Below, in pieces: positions 33,923 to 45,294 of a stretch of 64,000 nt of DNA (positions are counted from its first letter, which is position 1; each line of letters starts with the position of its first letter). The notes below the pieces were generated by a model that did no database searches, had not been told where the DNA came from, and saw nothing but the letters and a program-made list of their open reading frames with translations. Origin of the DNA: Isoperla grammatica (Eukaryota; Arthropoda; Insecta; Plecoptera; Perlodidae); NCBI GenBank assembly GCA_945910005.1, contig OX246740.1:5081458-5145457 (forward strand), read 5' to 3'. The translations under genes and the position numbers were made by a program.

Positions 33923-35565
33923 GTAACCTTAGATTCGAGCTTATGATTGGAGGCGCATGCGCAGTAGCTCAGTTGGGCCAGTGTACGATTGCAATCTTTT
34001 TATAGACCGAGCTCTAAAGATTGTGAATCGTAGATCCGAGTCATGTGAACCAATCAGAACGATTAATTACCTATTGAGCACTGTCACAGCATAACCTCAA
34101 GCAACAACCACTTTAATGGAAACAAAGAGCCAATAACTGTAATTATATATTTGTTTGTGATTAAGGCTTGTCTTATTAGTTATTATTATTGAATTTATTT
34201 CCTAGTTGCACGGTTTTAGGATTTTCAGCTAGTCAAGTGTGATTGGAGAATTTGTAGATTGCGATTGCAATTGGCGACTCCAATAGGCCTACGGGTCTAT
34301 TTTTTCTTAGAACTGTCCAAAGTAACCCCAGTTGACGGAAGTGTGATATGGGCTATAAAGAATATAGCAACAAAGATTACTGACGTGGTTTTTCTGTAAA
34401 TAAGGTGGGTACCGGTATACATGTACTTGTGAATGTCAGTGAGTGACGGTAGTAGATATAATATATTCAATGCTAAGTAGATTTAAATGATGTAGCTGTC
34501 CGGACTAGCCCCCCCCCCCCCCCATCATATGGCAAATGCGATGTGTTGGCGTTTGTTCGTTTCAAAGCAATGTCATTTACCGGTAGAACATTTTTCAAGA
34601 CTCTTTGTCTCATCTCATACAACTGACCTTGCCGTGGAAGCAAAAATAATTATCGTGCACTAAAACTATCGTGCAAACGGCTTAATTTCAAGAAAGTGTA
34701 ACGGTAAAATCGTCAATAGTTTTAAAACAACACGAACACGATTGGTGTTCCGTTGTTGGTATGTATCATTTAAATGTTACCGCTCTCTCGATGCCAACGT
34801 CTAAACTTTAGTAGGCTTCGAAAATAATCCATTTTGATTGATCACATTCCGTTATTCTATAATCATGTGAATTCATGTCGATTTAAACAAATTTGAAAAA
34901 AATTCCATTCCTGCGTAAGGTTTTTTATGACTATTTTTTGGTGAGCGCTTGTTTTATTTTCACCTAGTGTATTTTTGTTCGTACAGTTGGTCATCATGCA
35001 ACGACAACCGGTGCTGCTGTCATCCACGCCACAGCAAGGTTAGGTTACTTTTACGAGACAAAGTGTCTAAAAATGATCAATGAGCCTACGTTATCGTTAT
35101 GGACCAATATATGATAGAAAAACCTATTATAAAATGCCGTCGCTATTTATGTTATTTATGGGGACCTTTCTCACTCACGATTTAAACCGTATCCGTTATT
35201 TTTGTGGACCACTCGATGGTTTTAGTTTTGTTGGTCAACGCACACGAAAACCCACTTGCCACTTCACTCGCAGTGTTTACATATTTTACGCGATGTGGCT
35301 TAATGACAACATTAGCCACAGACCGTCTGCCGACCGAATATTTAACGAACACGGTGACAAGGTCTGCAAGTAAGAACTGTTCACGAGAGAAATCACAGAC
35401 ACACATCAAGGACGCCCGCACACGACACAACTGCTGCTATCCTATGGTGAGCGCGCGAAACTGATTTCGTTCGTGCAATCGTACTCGGCGATGTCCGTTC
35501 GGCAGTTTCCGACTACCGCCGACCGAGGGTGAACGAGTGGGGCAAATACAAATGAGAGGAGGGCT
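33923..35565. other. Intergenic DNA with several overlapping open frames
   Basis: Poly-C at 34510. At 35080-35464 three frames are open at once, none with recognisable motifs. A plus-strand acceptor/donor pair (GTTCGTACAG before 34986; GTTAGG at 35038) could bound a small exon. Nothing can be chosen. Confidence 0.3.
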
Positions 35566-35587
35566 GTGCATTGTTTGTTTTTTTGGA

Positions 35588-36069
35588 CACCGTGGTGGCC
35601 AAAGATAGTAAGATATACACTGTCGGGTGGTGGTGGCCAAAGATGTGGTGGCCATCGGGGAAGCATGGATCTCATAACAATATACATAATATGGTACACG
35701 AACTGGACACCGTGGCGGCCTTACATCCCATCGGGGAAGCATGGATCTCATAACAATATACATAATATGGTACACGAACTGGACACCGTGGCGGCCTTAC
35801 ATCCCATCGGGGAAGCATGGATCTCATAACAATATACATAATATGGTACACGAACTGGACACCGTGGCGGCCTTACATCCCATCGGGGAAGCATGGATCT
35901 CATAACAATATACATAATATGGTACACGAACTGGACACCGTGGCGGCCTTACATCCCATCGGGGAAGCATGGATCTCATAACAATATACATAATATGGTA
36001 CACGAACTGGACACCGTGGCGGCCTTACATCCTATCGGGGAAGCATGGATCTCATAACAATATACATAA
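35588..36069 (+). repeat. 76-bp tandem repeat, about five to six copies
   Basis: The unit begins AACTGGACACCGTGGCGGCC and includes CATCGGGGAAGCATGGATCT. Copies start at 35701, 35777, 35853, 35929 and 36005, almost identical. A rearranged, diverged copy with GTGGTGGCC repeats occupies 35588-35700. The period is not a multiple of three, so the open frames are artefacts. Confidence 0.95.
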
Positions 36070-36240
36070 TTGTTTGCTATCCCAGTATTACTAAAGAGTA
36101 AAGCCGAGCCTTGGTAAAGAATAAAGATATACCATGACACCTGGTCGAGCCGGCGCCCCGCTACTAAATCTGAAGCCAGGGCAGCGTGTGCAGGAGGGTC
36201 CCATGGGGGCCAAAAACAAAACCCCGTCATAAGTTACTAT

Positions 36241-36463
36241 TTATTGTCTCCCCCCCCCCCCCCGGGAAAAATCAATATATGGATATTTGTGTACTCTTTT
36301 TTTACAATACAAAATAATGATATTAACTCAGTATAAAAAAAGTTACTTCTTATTGCCCCCCCCCCCCCCCCCCCCATCCCCGGGAAAAACCAATATATGG
36401 ATTTGTGTGTACTCATTTTTTTACAATACAAAATAATGATATTAACTTAGTATAAAAAAATAA
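36241..36463 (+). repeat. Direct duplication of ~110 bp with poly-C
   Basis: Unit TTATTG(T/C)(C)n...GGGAAAAA(T/C)CAATATATGG, then ACAATACAAAATAATGATAT occurs at 36241 and 36350 in tandem, each led by 15-20 C. A second smaller duplication (ATAAAATGACTTAATAAAAC) follows at 36497-36577. Confidence 0.85.
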
Positions 36464-36753
36464 GATCATTTGTGATGTAAATCTATAAATTAGATTTATA
36501 AAATGACTTAATAAAACACTGAACAATGACTTAATAAACAAAATCTATACATTAGATTGATAAAATGACTTAATAAAACAAAACAAATTCTCTTTGCGAA
36601 TTTGCCTCCGGCGGGCTTTGAGCGGGGCGTCGTAGCATAAGAAGCTATAAGTATGCCCCCTCCCTGATTTTCAACCTATAGGCGCGGGTGCCCGTACCCG
36701 TTGCTCTACTGCCAAGGGAACTCATAATAATTTATAGTAATTTAATTACTTAC

Positions 36754-36947
36754 TTAGTAGCAGGAATCATGTCGTTTGAAGTATCCTCATGGTGTACTTC
36801 AGTTTCAATGCGATCACTAACTTCACTGTCACTAATTATTGCACTGCTTTTCAGATTCGATTGTTTTAGCTTCTTTTTAGCATTCATGTTTTTAGCCAAC
36901 GTCTTGCGTGATCTTGCCCGCGAGGGCCATTTTCTTGCTTTAGGCAT
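36754..36947 (-). CDS. Basic-exon family member, long first exon (194 nt)
   Basis: ATG at 36947, 64 codons plus 2 nt, donor GTAAGT, phase 2. The N-terminal half is basic (M-P-K-A-R-K-W-P-S-R-A-R-S-R-K, then N-A-K-K-K-L-K). The C-terminal half is acidic/Ser-Thr (D-S-E-V-S-D-R-I-E-T-E-V and H-E-D-T-S-N-D), like an exon 1 fused to an exon 2. The next exon was not found. Confidence 0.5.
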
Positions 36948-37625
36948 AGCACTATGAGAACCAGCTCGGAACGCACTAGTCGGCTACCGTACTCAAACAA
37001 TATACCAGCAAATACATAACGGTGTGATCTCTGGCTCAGCTCGGAAACAACTAGTTCGACAATATTAGCTAGCACTGTACCAACTTGGGACGTCGGAATC
37101 TTTGCTTGGGACTGTGGGAGGACAAAACGGGTGTAAAATGGTGCGGCTTGTCTCAGAGAGTTGAAGTGATATTTGGGGTTTTATAAGTACCATATTTTTG
37201 CAACGAGGCTATATATTATATTATATGGACATGCTATAATTCATACGAAGCACTAAATAGCTTCCCGAAATGGGTTCTGGCAAAATAGTCGCCATGCATT
37301 TTTCAATAAGCTTATAACGGGAAGATGTTATATAGTTAGAATAAGTATTTCAACACAGATCCCTGTGGAATTGGTGAAGGGCTTCATCGGCTCTATAGAC
37401 CTTATTCGAACAAGTTAGTTGACGAGATATTAGGGCTGTCAATGTAAGCAAATATAAAAGAGGGATCGAACCCATGACTGTTTGTGGAAATATAAATTAT
37501 GTTCATCTACCATGTATGGTGACTATAGAGCCAGTGGAAGAAAACAGCAGTGATTGATTGAATAACGAATTACGTAGGTAACTAAACGTGTTTTATAACA
37601 TTTATTTTATTTATATAAACGCTAA

Positions 37626-37773
37626 TGCTACGTTTACAGCTACGCGTTGCGAGCGAAGCGAGGGCGCGAGCTCCAATCAGCGGCCGAGTTTCATGCAAAG
37701 AAGTTACAAACTCGGCCGCTGATTGGAGCTCGCGCCCTCGCTTCGCTCGCGACGCGTAGCTGTAAACGTAGCA
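37626..37773. mobile_element. 148-bp perfect-hairpin MITE
   Basis: Arms of about 64 bp starting TGCTACGTTTACAGCTACGC are inverted copies with one extra base, around a loop of about 20 bp. TAA flanks both sides (37623-37625, 37774-37776), a Harbinger-type 3-bp target. GC-rich, it would fold as a long hairpin RNA. Confidence 0.9.
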
Positions 37774-38372
37774 TAACGGTTCTGGGCCTTGATTCTCTAT
37801 GGTCAACGATAAGGTGATCATCGGTTTTGGTCGTTATGAGACGGCTGTGACCCAATCACAGCCATCCATTCGCCTTCCGTAACGTCAGAAACCGGTGAGA
37901 AATTTACCACAGATTTAGAGAATCGGGCTCCTGGTATGCATAGTCTCTGTGGTTCGGGCACTGCAAGTGCAATCCAAACATAGCTTGAAGGGCTTGTTAC
38001 TGCATTACAAGGGTATTTCAATGTATAGCAAATGAGAGGGAAGAGGGAAAGACTGCAGTGATGATTTCAGGCATATCCCGGGGGGGGCGGAGCCCCCCCC
38101 GGCAGTTGTAAATGCCCCCCCCCCTAGCAGATTGAAAAAATCACATGAAGTAATGTAAATTTGCAAAAAAAATGCAAAATACAAGAAAATGAGGTATATT
38201 TTTCCACCTCATATAGGACTAGGAAATAAATCGATTTCCACGAAAAACTCAACTACATAAATGTTGCAACATTTTATTTTCTTTTGAAACGATGTTAGGT
38301 AAAGGTAAGAATGGCAAATAGGAATCACCTCATATTCGAAAACTGAAAGGATGGCATCAACAGAGACCGTAA

Positions 38373-38531
38373 AGGTGCATTCACAATCTTTACTAGTACT
38401 ATGGTTTAATGATTAAGACTAAGCCACAGGCTTCTTTCATTGGCTGGGAGGGAGAATACTGCGCTCTGATTGGCTGTGACTAAGGTCTTAATCATTAAAC
38501 CATAGTACTAGTAAAGATTGTGAATGCACCT
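38373..38531. mobile_element. 159-bp MITE with 47-bp perfect inverted ends
   Basis: Ends begin AGGTGCATTCACAATCTTTA and stay perfectly inverted for about 47 bp. TAA flanks both sides (38370-38372, 38532-38534), as for PIF/Harbinger insertions. It looks young. Confidence 0.9.
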
Positions 38532-38590
38532 TAACCCCCTCCACCCCTGCCTTTTGTCACGGCGCATCCCTTCTTCCTCTTATATATATA

Positions 38591-39870
38591 ATACCTTACA
38601 GAAAGGATCCAACATGTTGAACTCAAATCCACAGATAAATCTAATAGTGAGAAATGCTACTTATCCGAAGCCATACAAGTTAAGTGCGGAGTCCCACAAG
38701 GCTCCATATTGGGGCCTTTATTATTTATCATATTTATAAATGATCTTACTAAAATTCTAAATAATGTAGGTATTGAATTGTTTGCCGACGATACTAGTAT
38801 TCTGATCCGAAGTAAAGTACATGAAAATTTATTAGAAATCAGTAGGGAAATACTTGCTGCAGTGACTAAATGGTTCCAAAATAACAAGCTTCTACTTAAC
38901 TCTAATAAAACTAATTTTATTGAGTTCTGTCCTAAAAAAACAAACAGTGATAACAACAATAGGCCTATAGCAGTCATAAAAAATGTGGTGGATGATACTG
39001 AGATAAACAAAGTTAACACAACAGAATTCCTAGGCATATATATAGATGAAAAATTGAACTGGCACAGACATTGTGAAATGCTGGCCAATAAATTAAGTTC
39101 TGCATGCTACTCATTAAAAACAATACATTTAATTACTAACATAAAAACAGCAAAAATAGCTTACTATGCAAATTTTGAATCCCACATGAGATATGGAATT
39201 GAAATATGGGGCAAATCAACAAAAGCAGATACAATATTTAAACTTCAAAAACGAGCACTTCGAAATATTCTAGGACTCAAACAAAAGAAAGACACATATG
39301 TCAAACCTCATTGTAAGCCACATTTTATCAAACACAAAATACTCACCTTCTATAGTCTATACATATATCAATCAATCTTAAATATAAAAAAAACAATGTT
39401 CAATCAGGAAAGTAACAAAAACATACATAATCATAACACAAGGCAAGCCAACAACATACATGCAAAATATTACAAAAGAACCATATCACAAGTCAACTCA
39501 TTTTATATTAATTCGAAACTCTATAACAAGCTCCCAACAAGTCTAAAGAACATTTCTAGTAGCAGTATCTTCAAAAATAAACTTAAACAAATCTTATGCA
39601 ACAAAGCTTACTACTCGATTGAAGAATTCCTGCAAGATAAAGAACTTTAAAATCATGTTACTAATCACAGCTATCATTCTTTTTGTAATTATATTCTCAT
39701 AATCATTTAATTATGTCCACCGCCTTCCAAACACCCTAAATAACAAGGTTTGTTTTTTAACTACCTTAAGGGTCAAGGCAAAATGTGTATTTACTATGTA
39801 TATGTATGTGTACTATAGGTACTATTACTATGTATGTGTATATTCTGTATGCATTTTGTGTTGGAAATAA

Positions 39871-39902
<32 letters not shown>
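38591..39902 (+). pseudogene. 5'-truncated non-LTR retrotransposon with (CTTA)n tail
   Basis: ORF2 reads from about 38595 to TAA at 39648-39650: Y-L-T-E-R-I-Q, K-C-G-V-P-Q-G-S-I-L-G-P-L-L-F, catalytic F-A-D-D-T-S, then N-T-T-E-F-L-G-I-Y-I-D, a R-Y-G-I-E-I-W-G motif and the C-terminus. The frame is intact for some 350 codons, so it is a recent insertion. The endonuclease and the start of the RT are lost, so it is not functional. The 3' UTR ends GGAAATAAA followed by seven CTTA repeats. The 5' junction is a (TA)n tract. Confidence 0.9.
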
Positions 39903-39978
39903 GTCAACCAAGTTTAGGATAATTACGCTCGGAAGAAACCCCGTAGAATCCGACTGCTCTAAACTGTGTAAGTAAATA

Positions 39979-40247
39979 CCTGGGCCCGGATTCACAAGTG
40001 GTCCTAAGTCTTTTTTGCTCTTATCTCAAAAAACCGACCTAACATTGAATCGCTTGTGGGTCCAGAGGCAAAATCTTAAAACAGATTCTAAAACATTATT
40101 ATAATTGGCATTGTGTCTTTGTTCCCACCTGGAATTAGTAATTTCTTCAGGTGACCTGGGTCTGGTTTTACAAGAGGTCGAAAGTTATGTCGTTCTTAGA
40201 GTTAAGACCAGAAAACGACTTAGGACCTTTGTGAATCCGGACCCTGG
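39979..40247. mobile_element. Tc1/mariner-type MITE
   Basis: Ends CCTGGGCCCGGATTCACAA and CCAGGGTCCGGATTCACAA (inverted), with TA at 39977-39978 and 40248-40249. Second-order inverted CCTAAGTC blocks follow inward. Confidence 0.8.
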
Positions 40248-40889
40248 TATTTAAAAAATAAATAGAATTGTTGATTTTATGATTATTTACACAACTATAA
40301 TATGGCGCTAGATTTCACAATTCGTGTGTATCAGGCTCCCCACTGGTTTTAGTATAAACATCACCCATTTTGTGCATCTTGTATCCCACACACAGGAAGA
40401 AAATTTGTTTCTAAACCCTAAGCCATAAAATGAGTTACTAATTTAGCAACACCCCAGATTTTTATCAGCCCCCCCTAGGAAAAATGTCTGAAATCATCAC
40501 TGGGAAAGAGAGAGAGGGGGGGGGGGCGCGGAAGACGTGCGTTGTTTCATGCGTTGCTCTGATGGTCATCACGACGTTAGTCAAGCCCCCGCATAACCAC
40601 ACCCCCCCGGCACCTCACTTTCAATTTTGTCTGACAGGTGTAGCCGATCCCTTTTCACAATGTCTGTCTTTCTCGAGTCTAGACCAATGAAACCTTTCTT
40701 TGTATTGCCCCCCCCCCCCCCCCGCTATCGGAGCTGAAATTTTGAACGGGAAATATCATTCGAAACAAACGGTCAACAAAACAATTCCTCACCCGAAAGT
40801 CTAAATCATTAATAGCAAGTTTAATTGATAGAATTCTACCACCTTGTGCCCAAACAACTAAAAGGCATTCATCATATTATCATATATAT

Positions 40890-41030
40890 ATTTTTACAAG
40901 AAATACTCTTGTCGTGATGGTGGTGGTGAAATTCCAGAAATAAAAAAACAACCCCGAATGGGAATCGTACCCAGGTCTCCCTTTTGCCGGGTGGGCGCCA
41001 TAACCCCTAATCATCGGGACCGGTAATTCA
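40890..41030 (-). mobile_element. tRNA-headed SINE, minus strand
   Basis: Minus strand: GGCGCCCACCCGGCAAAAGG, GGGTACGATTCC (B box with one change), then a tail matching 56895-57030 (inverse of CTTGTC(G/T)TGATGGTGGTGGT). Two members of one family. Confidence 0.65.
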
Positions 41031-41033
41031 ACG

Positions 41034-41245
41034 TGGGGAGGGAAGAGTGGTGGCAAGATAAGAGGAGATAGATGGAGAGGTTTCCTTTTATTCAATGCCG
41101 ACCCAACGCAAGATCTTGATGAACATTAGTGGTGCAGCGTTTGTCATCATCATCATCTGTTGCCACGTCCAACTCTGCGTTGGATCGGCATTGAAGATAA
41201 GCCTCTCCATCTTCTTCTATCCTGCCACCACTCTTCCCCCTCAAC
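41034..41245. repeat. Imperfect inverted repeat, arms ~85 bp
   Basis: GGAAGAGTGGTGGCA ... GGAGAGG ... TTCAATGCCGACCCAACGC recurs inverted at 41165-41245 with scattered mismatches. A fold-back structure of unknown origin. Confidence 0.7.
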
Positions 41246-41374
41246 TACATTCCAGTCCCCTCCTCGCATTTCCACATCCGTAAAAAAATAAATACAAAAA
41301 TAGAAAACATGTAATCTACCCGATGGTACATGTATCGGAATAATACATATATATATTTTAACAATATACATGTT

Positions 41375-41454
41375 GACTCGTAGGTTTTCGCGGACCGATG
41401 AATGTTTCTGTTGCACGTTTTCGGGTTGACTGCCGCGCTCTTTCTTGAGACAAC
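41375..41454 (-). repeat. Penelope-like tail fragment bordering the satellite
   Basis: On the minus strand AAGAGCGCGGCAGTCAACCC and GGTCCGCGAAAACCTACGAG match 17.30-17.38 kb in order. The satellite begins directly at its end. Confidence 0.6.
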
Positions 41455-44400
41455 GTTAGCCCCGCATTGTCCTGACGATAATGAAGAGAAAGGTATTGTC
41501 GGATAGCGTACAAGCACAACACCTTAGCTCCACATTGTGCTGACGATGCATGAAGAGAAAGGTATTGTCGGATAGCGTACAAGCACAACACGTTAGCCCC
41601 ACATTGTGAGACGATGCTGAAGAGAAAGGTATTGTCGGATAGCGTACAAGCACAACACGTTAGCCCCGCATTGTGCTGACGATGCTGAAGAGAAAGGTAT
41701 TGTCGGATAGCGTACAAGCACAACACGTTAGCCCCGCATTGTGCTGACGATGCTGAAGAGAAAGGTATTGTCGGATAGCGTACAAGCACAACACGTTAGC
41801 CCGCATTGTGCTGACGACGCTGAAGAGAAAGGTATTGTCAGATAGCGTACAAGCACAACACGTTAGCTCCGCATTGTGCTGACGATGCTGAAGAGAAAGG
41901 TATTGTCGGATAGCGTACAAGCACAACACGTTAGCCCGCATTGTGCTGACGACGCTGAAGAGAAAGGTATTGTCAGATAGCGTACAAGCACAACACGTTA
42001 GCTCCGCATTGTGCTGACGATGCTGAAGAGAAAGGTATTGTCGGATAGCGTACAAGCACAACACGTTAGCCACACATTGTGAGACGATGCTGAAGAGAAG
42101 GGTATTGTCGGATAGCGTACAAGCACAACACGTTAGCCTCGCATTGTGCTGACGATGCTGAAGAGAAAGGTATTGTCGGATAGCGTACAAGCACAACACG
42201 TTAGCCCCGCATTGTGCTGACGATGCTGAAGAGAAAGGTATTGTCGGATAGCGTACAAGCACAACACGTTAGCCCCGCATTGTGCTGACGATGCTGACGA
42301 GAAAGGTATTGTCCGATAGCGTACAAGCACAACACGTTAGCCCCGCATTGTGCTGACGATGCTGAAGAGAAAGGTATTGTCGGATAGCGTACAAGCACAA
42401 CACGTTAGCCCTGCATTGTGCTGACGATGCTGAAGAGAAAGGTATTGTCGGATAGTGTACAAGCACAACACGTTAGCCCCGCATTGTGCTGACGATGCTG
42501 AAGAGAAAGGTATTGTCGGATAGCGTACAAGCACAACACGTTAGCCCTGCATTGTGCTGACGATGCTGAAGAGAAAGGTATTGTCGGATAGTGTACAAGC
42601 ACAACACGTTAGCCCCGCATTGTGCTGACGATGCTGAAGAGAAAGGTATTGTCGGATAGCGTACAAGCACAACACGTTAGCCCCGCATTGTGCTGACGAT
42701 GCTGAAGAGAAAGGTATTGTCGGATAGCGTACAAGCACAACACGTTAGCCCTGCATTGTGCTGACGATGCTGAAGAGAAAGGTATTGTCCGATAGCGTAC
42801 AAGCACAACACGTTAGCCCTGCATTGTGCTGACGATGCTGAAGAGAAAGGTATTGTCGGATAGCGTACAAGCACAACACGTTAGCCTCGCATTGTGCTGA
42901 CGATGCTGAAGAGAAAGGTATTGTCGGATAGCGTACAAGCACAACACGTTAGCCCTGCATTGTGCTGACGATGCTGAAGAGAAAGGTATTGTCCGATAGC
43001 GTACAAGCACAACACGTTAGCCCTGCATTGTGCTGACGATGCTGAAGAGAAAGGTATTGTCGGATAGCGTACCAGCACAACACGTTAGCCCTGCATTGTG
43101 AGACGATGCTGAAGAGAAAGGTATTGTCGGATAGCGTACAAGCACAACACGTTAGCCCTGCATTGTGAGACGATGCTGAAGAGAAAGGTATTGTCGGATA
43201 GCGTACAAGCACAACACGTAAGGCCCGCATTGTCCTGACGATGCTGAAGAGAAAGGTATTGTCGGATAGCGTACAAGCACAACACGTTAGCCTCGCATTG
43301 TGCTGACGATGCTGAAGAGAAAGGTATTGTCGGATAGCGTACAAGCACAACACGTTAGCCCTGCATTGTGCTGACGATGCTGAAGAGAAAGGTATTGTCC
43401 GATAGCGTACAAGCACAACACGTTAGCCCTGCATTGTGCTGACGATGCTGAAGAGAAAGGTATTGTCGGATAGCGTACCAGCACAACACGTTAGCCCTGC
43501 ATTGTGAGACGATGCTGAAGAGAAAGGTATTGTCGGATAGCGTACAAGCACAACACGTAAGCCCTGCATTGTGCTGACGATGCTGAAGAGAAAGGTATTG
43601 TCGGATAGCGTACAAGCACAATACGTTAGCCCCGCATTGTGCTGACGATGCTGAAGAGAAAGGTATTGTCGGATAGCGTACAAGCACAATACGTTAGCCC
43701 CGCATTGTGCTGACGATGCTGAAGAGAAAGGTATTGTCGGATAGTGTACAAGCACAACACGTTAGCCCTGCATTGTGCTGACGATGCTGAAGAGAAAGGT
43801 ATTGTCGGATAGCGTACAAGCACAACACGTTAGCCCCGCATTGTGCTGACGATGCTGAAGAGAAAGGTATTGTCGGATAGCGTACAAGCACAACACGTTA
43901 GCCCGCATTGTGCTGACGATGCTGAAGAGAAAGGTATTGTCGGATAGCGTACAAGCACAACACGTTAGCCCGGTATTGTGAGACGATGCTGAAGAGAAAG
44001 GTATTGTCGGATAGCGTACAAGCACAACACGTTAGCCCCGCATTGTGCTGACGATGCTGAAGAGAAAGGTATTGTCGGATAGCGTACCAGCACAACACGT
44101 TAGCCCCGCATTGTGCTGACGATGCTGAAGAGAAAGGTATTGTCGGATAGCGTACAAGCACAACACGTTAGCCCAGCATTGTGAGACGATGCTGAAGAGA
44201 AAGGTATTGTCGGATAGCGTACAAGCACAACACGTTAGCCCGCATTGTGCTGACGATGCTGAAAAGAAAGGTATTGTCGGATAGCGTACCAGCACAACAC
44301 GTTAGCCCCGCATTGTGCTGACGATGCTGAAGAGAAAGGTATTGTCGGATAGCGTACAAGCAAAACACGTTAGCCCGGCATTGTGAGACGATGCTGAAGA

Positions 44401-44644
44401 GAAAGGTATTGTCGGATAGCGTACAAGCACAACACGTTAGCCCGGCGTTGTGAGACGATGCTGAAGAGAAAGGTATTGTCGGATAGCGTACCAGCACAAC
44501 ACGTTAGCCCCGCATTGTGCTGACGATGCTGAAGAGAAAGGTATTGTCGGATAGCGTACCAGCACAACACGTTACCCCCGCATTGTGCTGACGATGCTGA
44601 AGAGAAGGTATTATCGGATAGCGTACAAGCACAACACGTTAAGC

Positions 44645-45294
44645 CGTGGTTTTTAAGGACCACGCACGCGTCATTGCGTCAGCGTAATGCGTCGCGCGGA
44701 AGTCAAAGCTAAGTTTTTAAATGGAAGTGGTTTTTAATGCGTGCGTGCGTGAGTGCCTCGCAACGTCATTTCGAGGGTGCCGTTGCGTTGTGCGTGTGCG
44801 GGTTCCGGACCTAGACTTCTGCGTGATCACGCAGCACTCCCCTCACAACAGGTTGGTGTTTTGCCCCGAACAGGTTGTTGTTTTCTATCCTGCGTTCGTC
44901 ATGAGTTCTCAAGAGGATATTGCTGGCCATCGATTGCTGCTTGGAGTTGTAATGTCCTCCTTTATTTCTCTCAGGATAAAGTGGTAAATATCCCTTGACA
45001 CTCGGAAAAATTCCCGGAATTTCGTCTCATTATCCATCAAATGCCGTCCAATCAAATTGTAGTGACACCCTTCCTCTGCTCGCTTCTTAAAAATTTCGCT
45101 CGTATCCTCACTCGTACAGTAAGCTAATAGCAAATCGTCATCCTCTTCTTCCTCAAGCGCAATTGCCACAACGAGATCCTCCATGTTTCGCAGTACTCGA
45201 GTGACTGAGCACGCAACTTTAAAAACCACTACAAACTAGCGCGGCACGCACACTTATTGCTGCGGGACTCATGACGCTCACGCATTGACGCGTG
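44645..45294. mobile_element. Harbinger-derived insertion in the satellite
   Basis: A 650-bp non-satellite segment. GCACGCGTCATTGCGTCAGC at 44664 is mirrored, with two mismatches, at the right edge (45275-45295), and GTGGTTTTTAA occurs near both sides (44648, 44727 and inverted at 45228). Exact ends and target duplication are unclear. Confidence 0.65.
44907..45184 (-). pseudogene. PIF/Harbinger transposase, N-terminal fragment
   Basis: ATG at 45184; the frame reads M-E-D-L-V-V-A-I-A-L-E-E-E-E-D-D-D, E-I-F-K-K-R-A-E-E-G, H-Y-N-L-I, then K-F-R-E-F-F-R-V-S-R-D-I-Y-H-F-I-L and I-T-T-P-S-S-N-R-W-P-A-I-S-S before TGA. This order is that of HARBI1-like transposases (about 400 aa); only the first 92 residues remain and the DDE domain is missing. 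Confidence 0.8.

Larger units (their letters stand above)
38056..40502. mobile_element. Probable hAT element hosting three nested insertions
   Basis: Ends CAGTGATGATTTCAG (left at 38056, inverted right ending 40502) continue into C/G-rich runs. The flanks GGAAAGAC and GGAAAGAG suggest an 8-bp duplication with one mismatch if two extra bases (TG) at the left are allowed. Inside are a MITE (38373-38531), a non-LTR element (38591-39902) and a second MITE (39979-40247). No transposase remains. Confidence 0.5.

Noticed and set aside
35080..35464. Gene in one of three overlapping open frames
   Set aside because: No motif, composition or splice evidence favours any frame.
35566..36230. Proteins in the 76-bp repeat
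   Set aside because: The period is not divisible by three; frames are artefacts.
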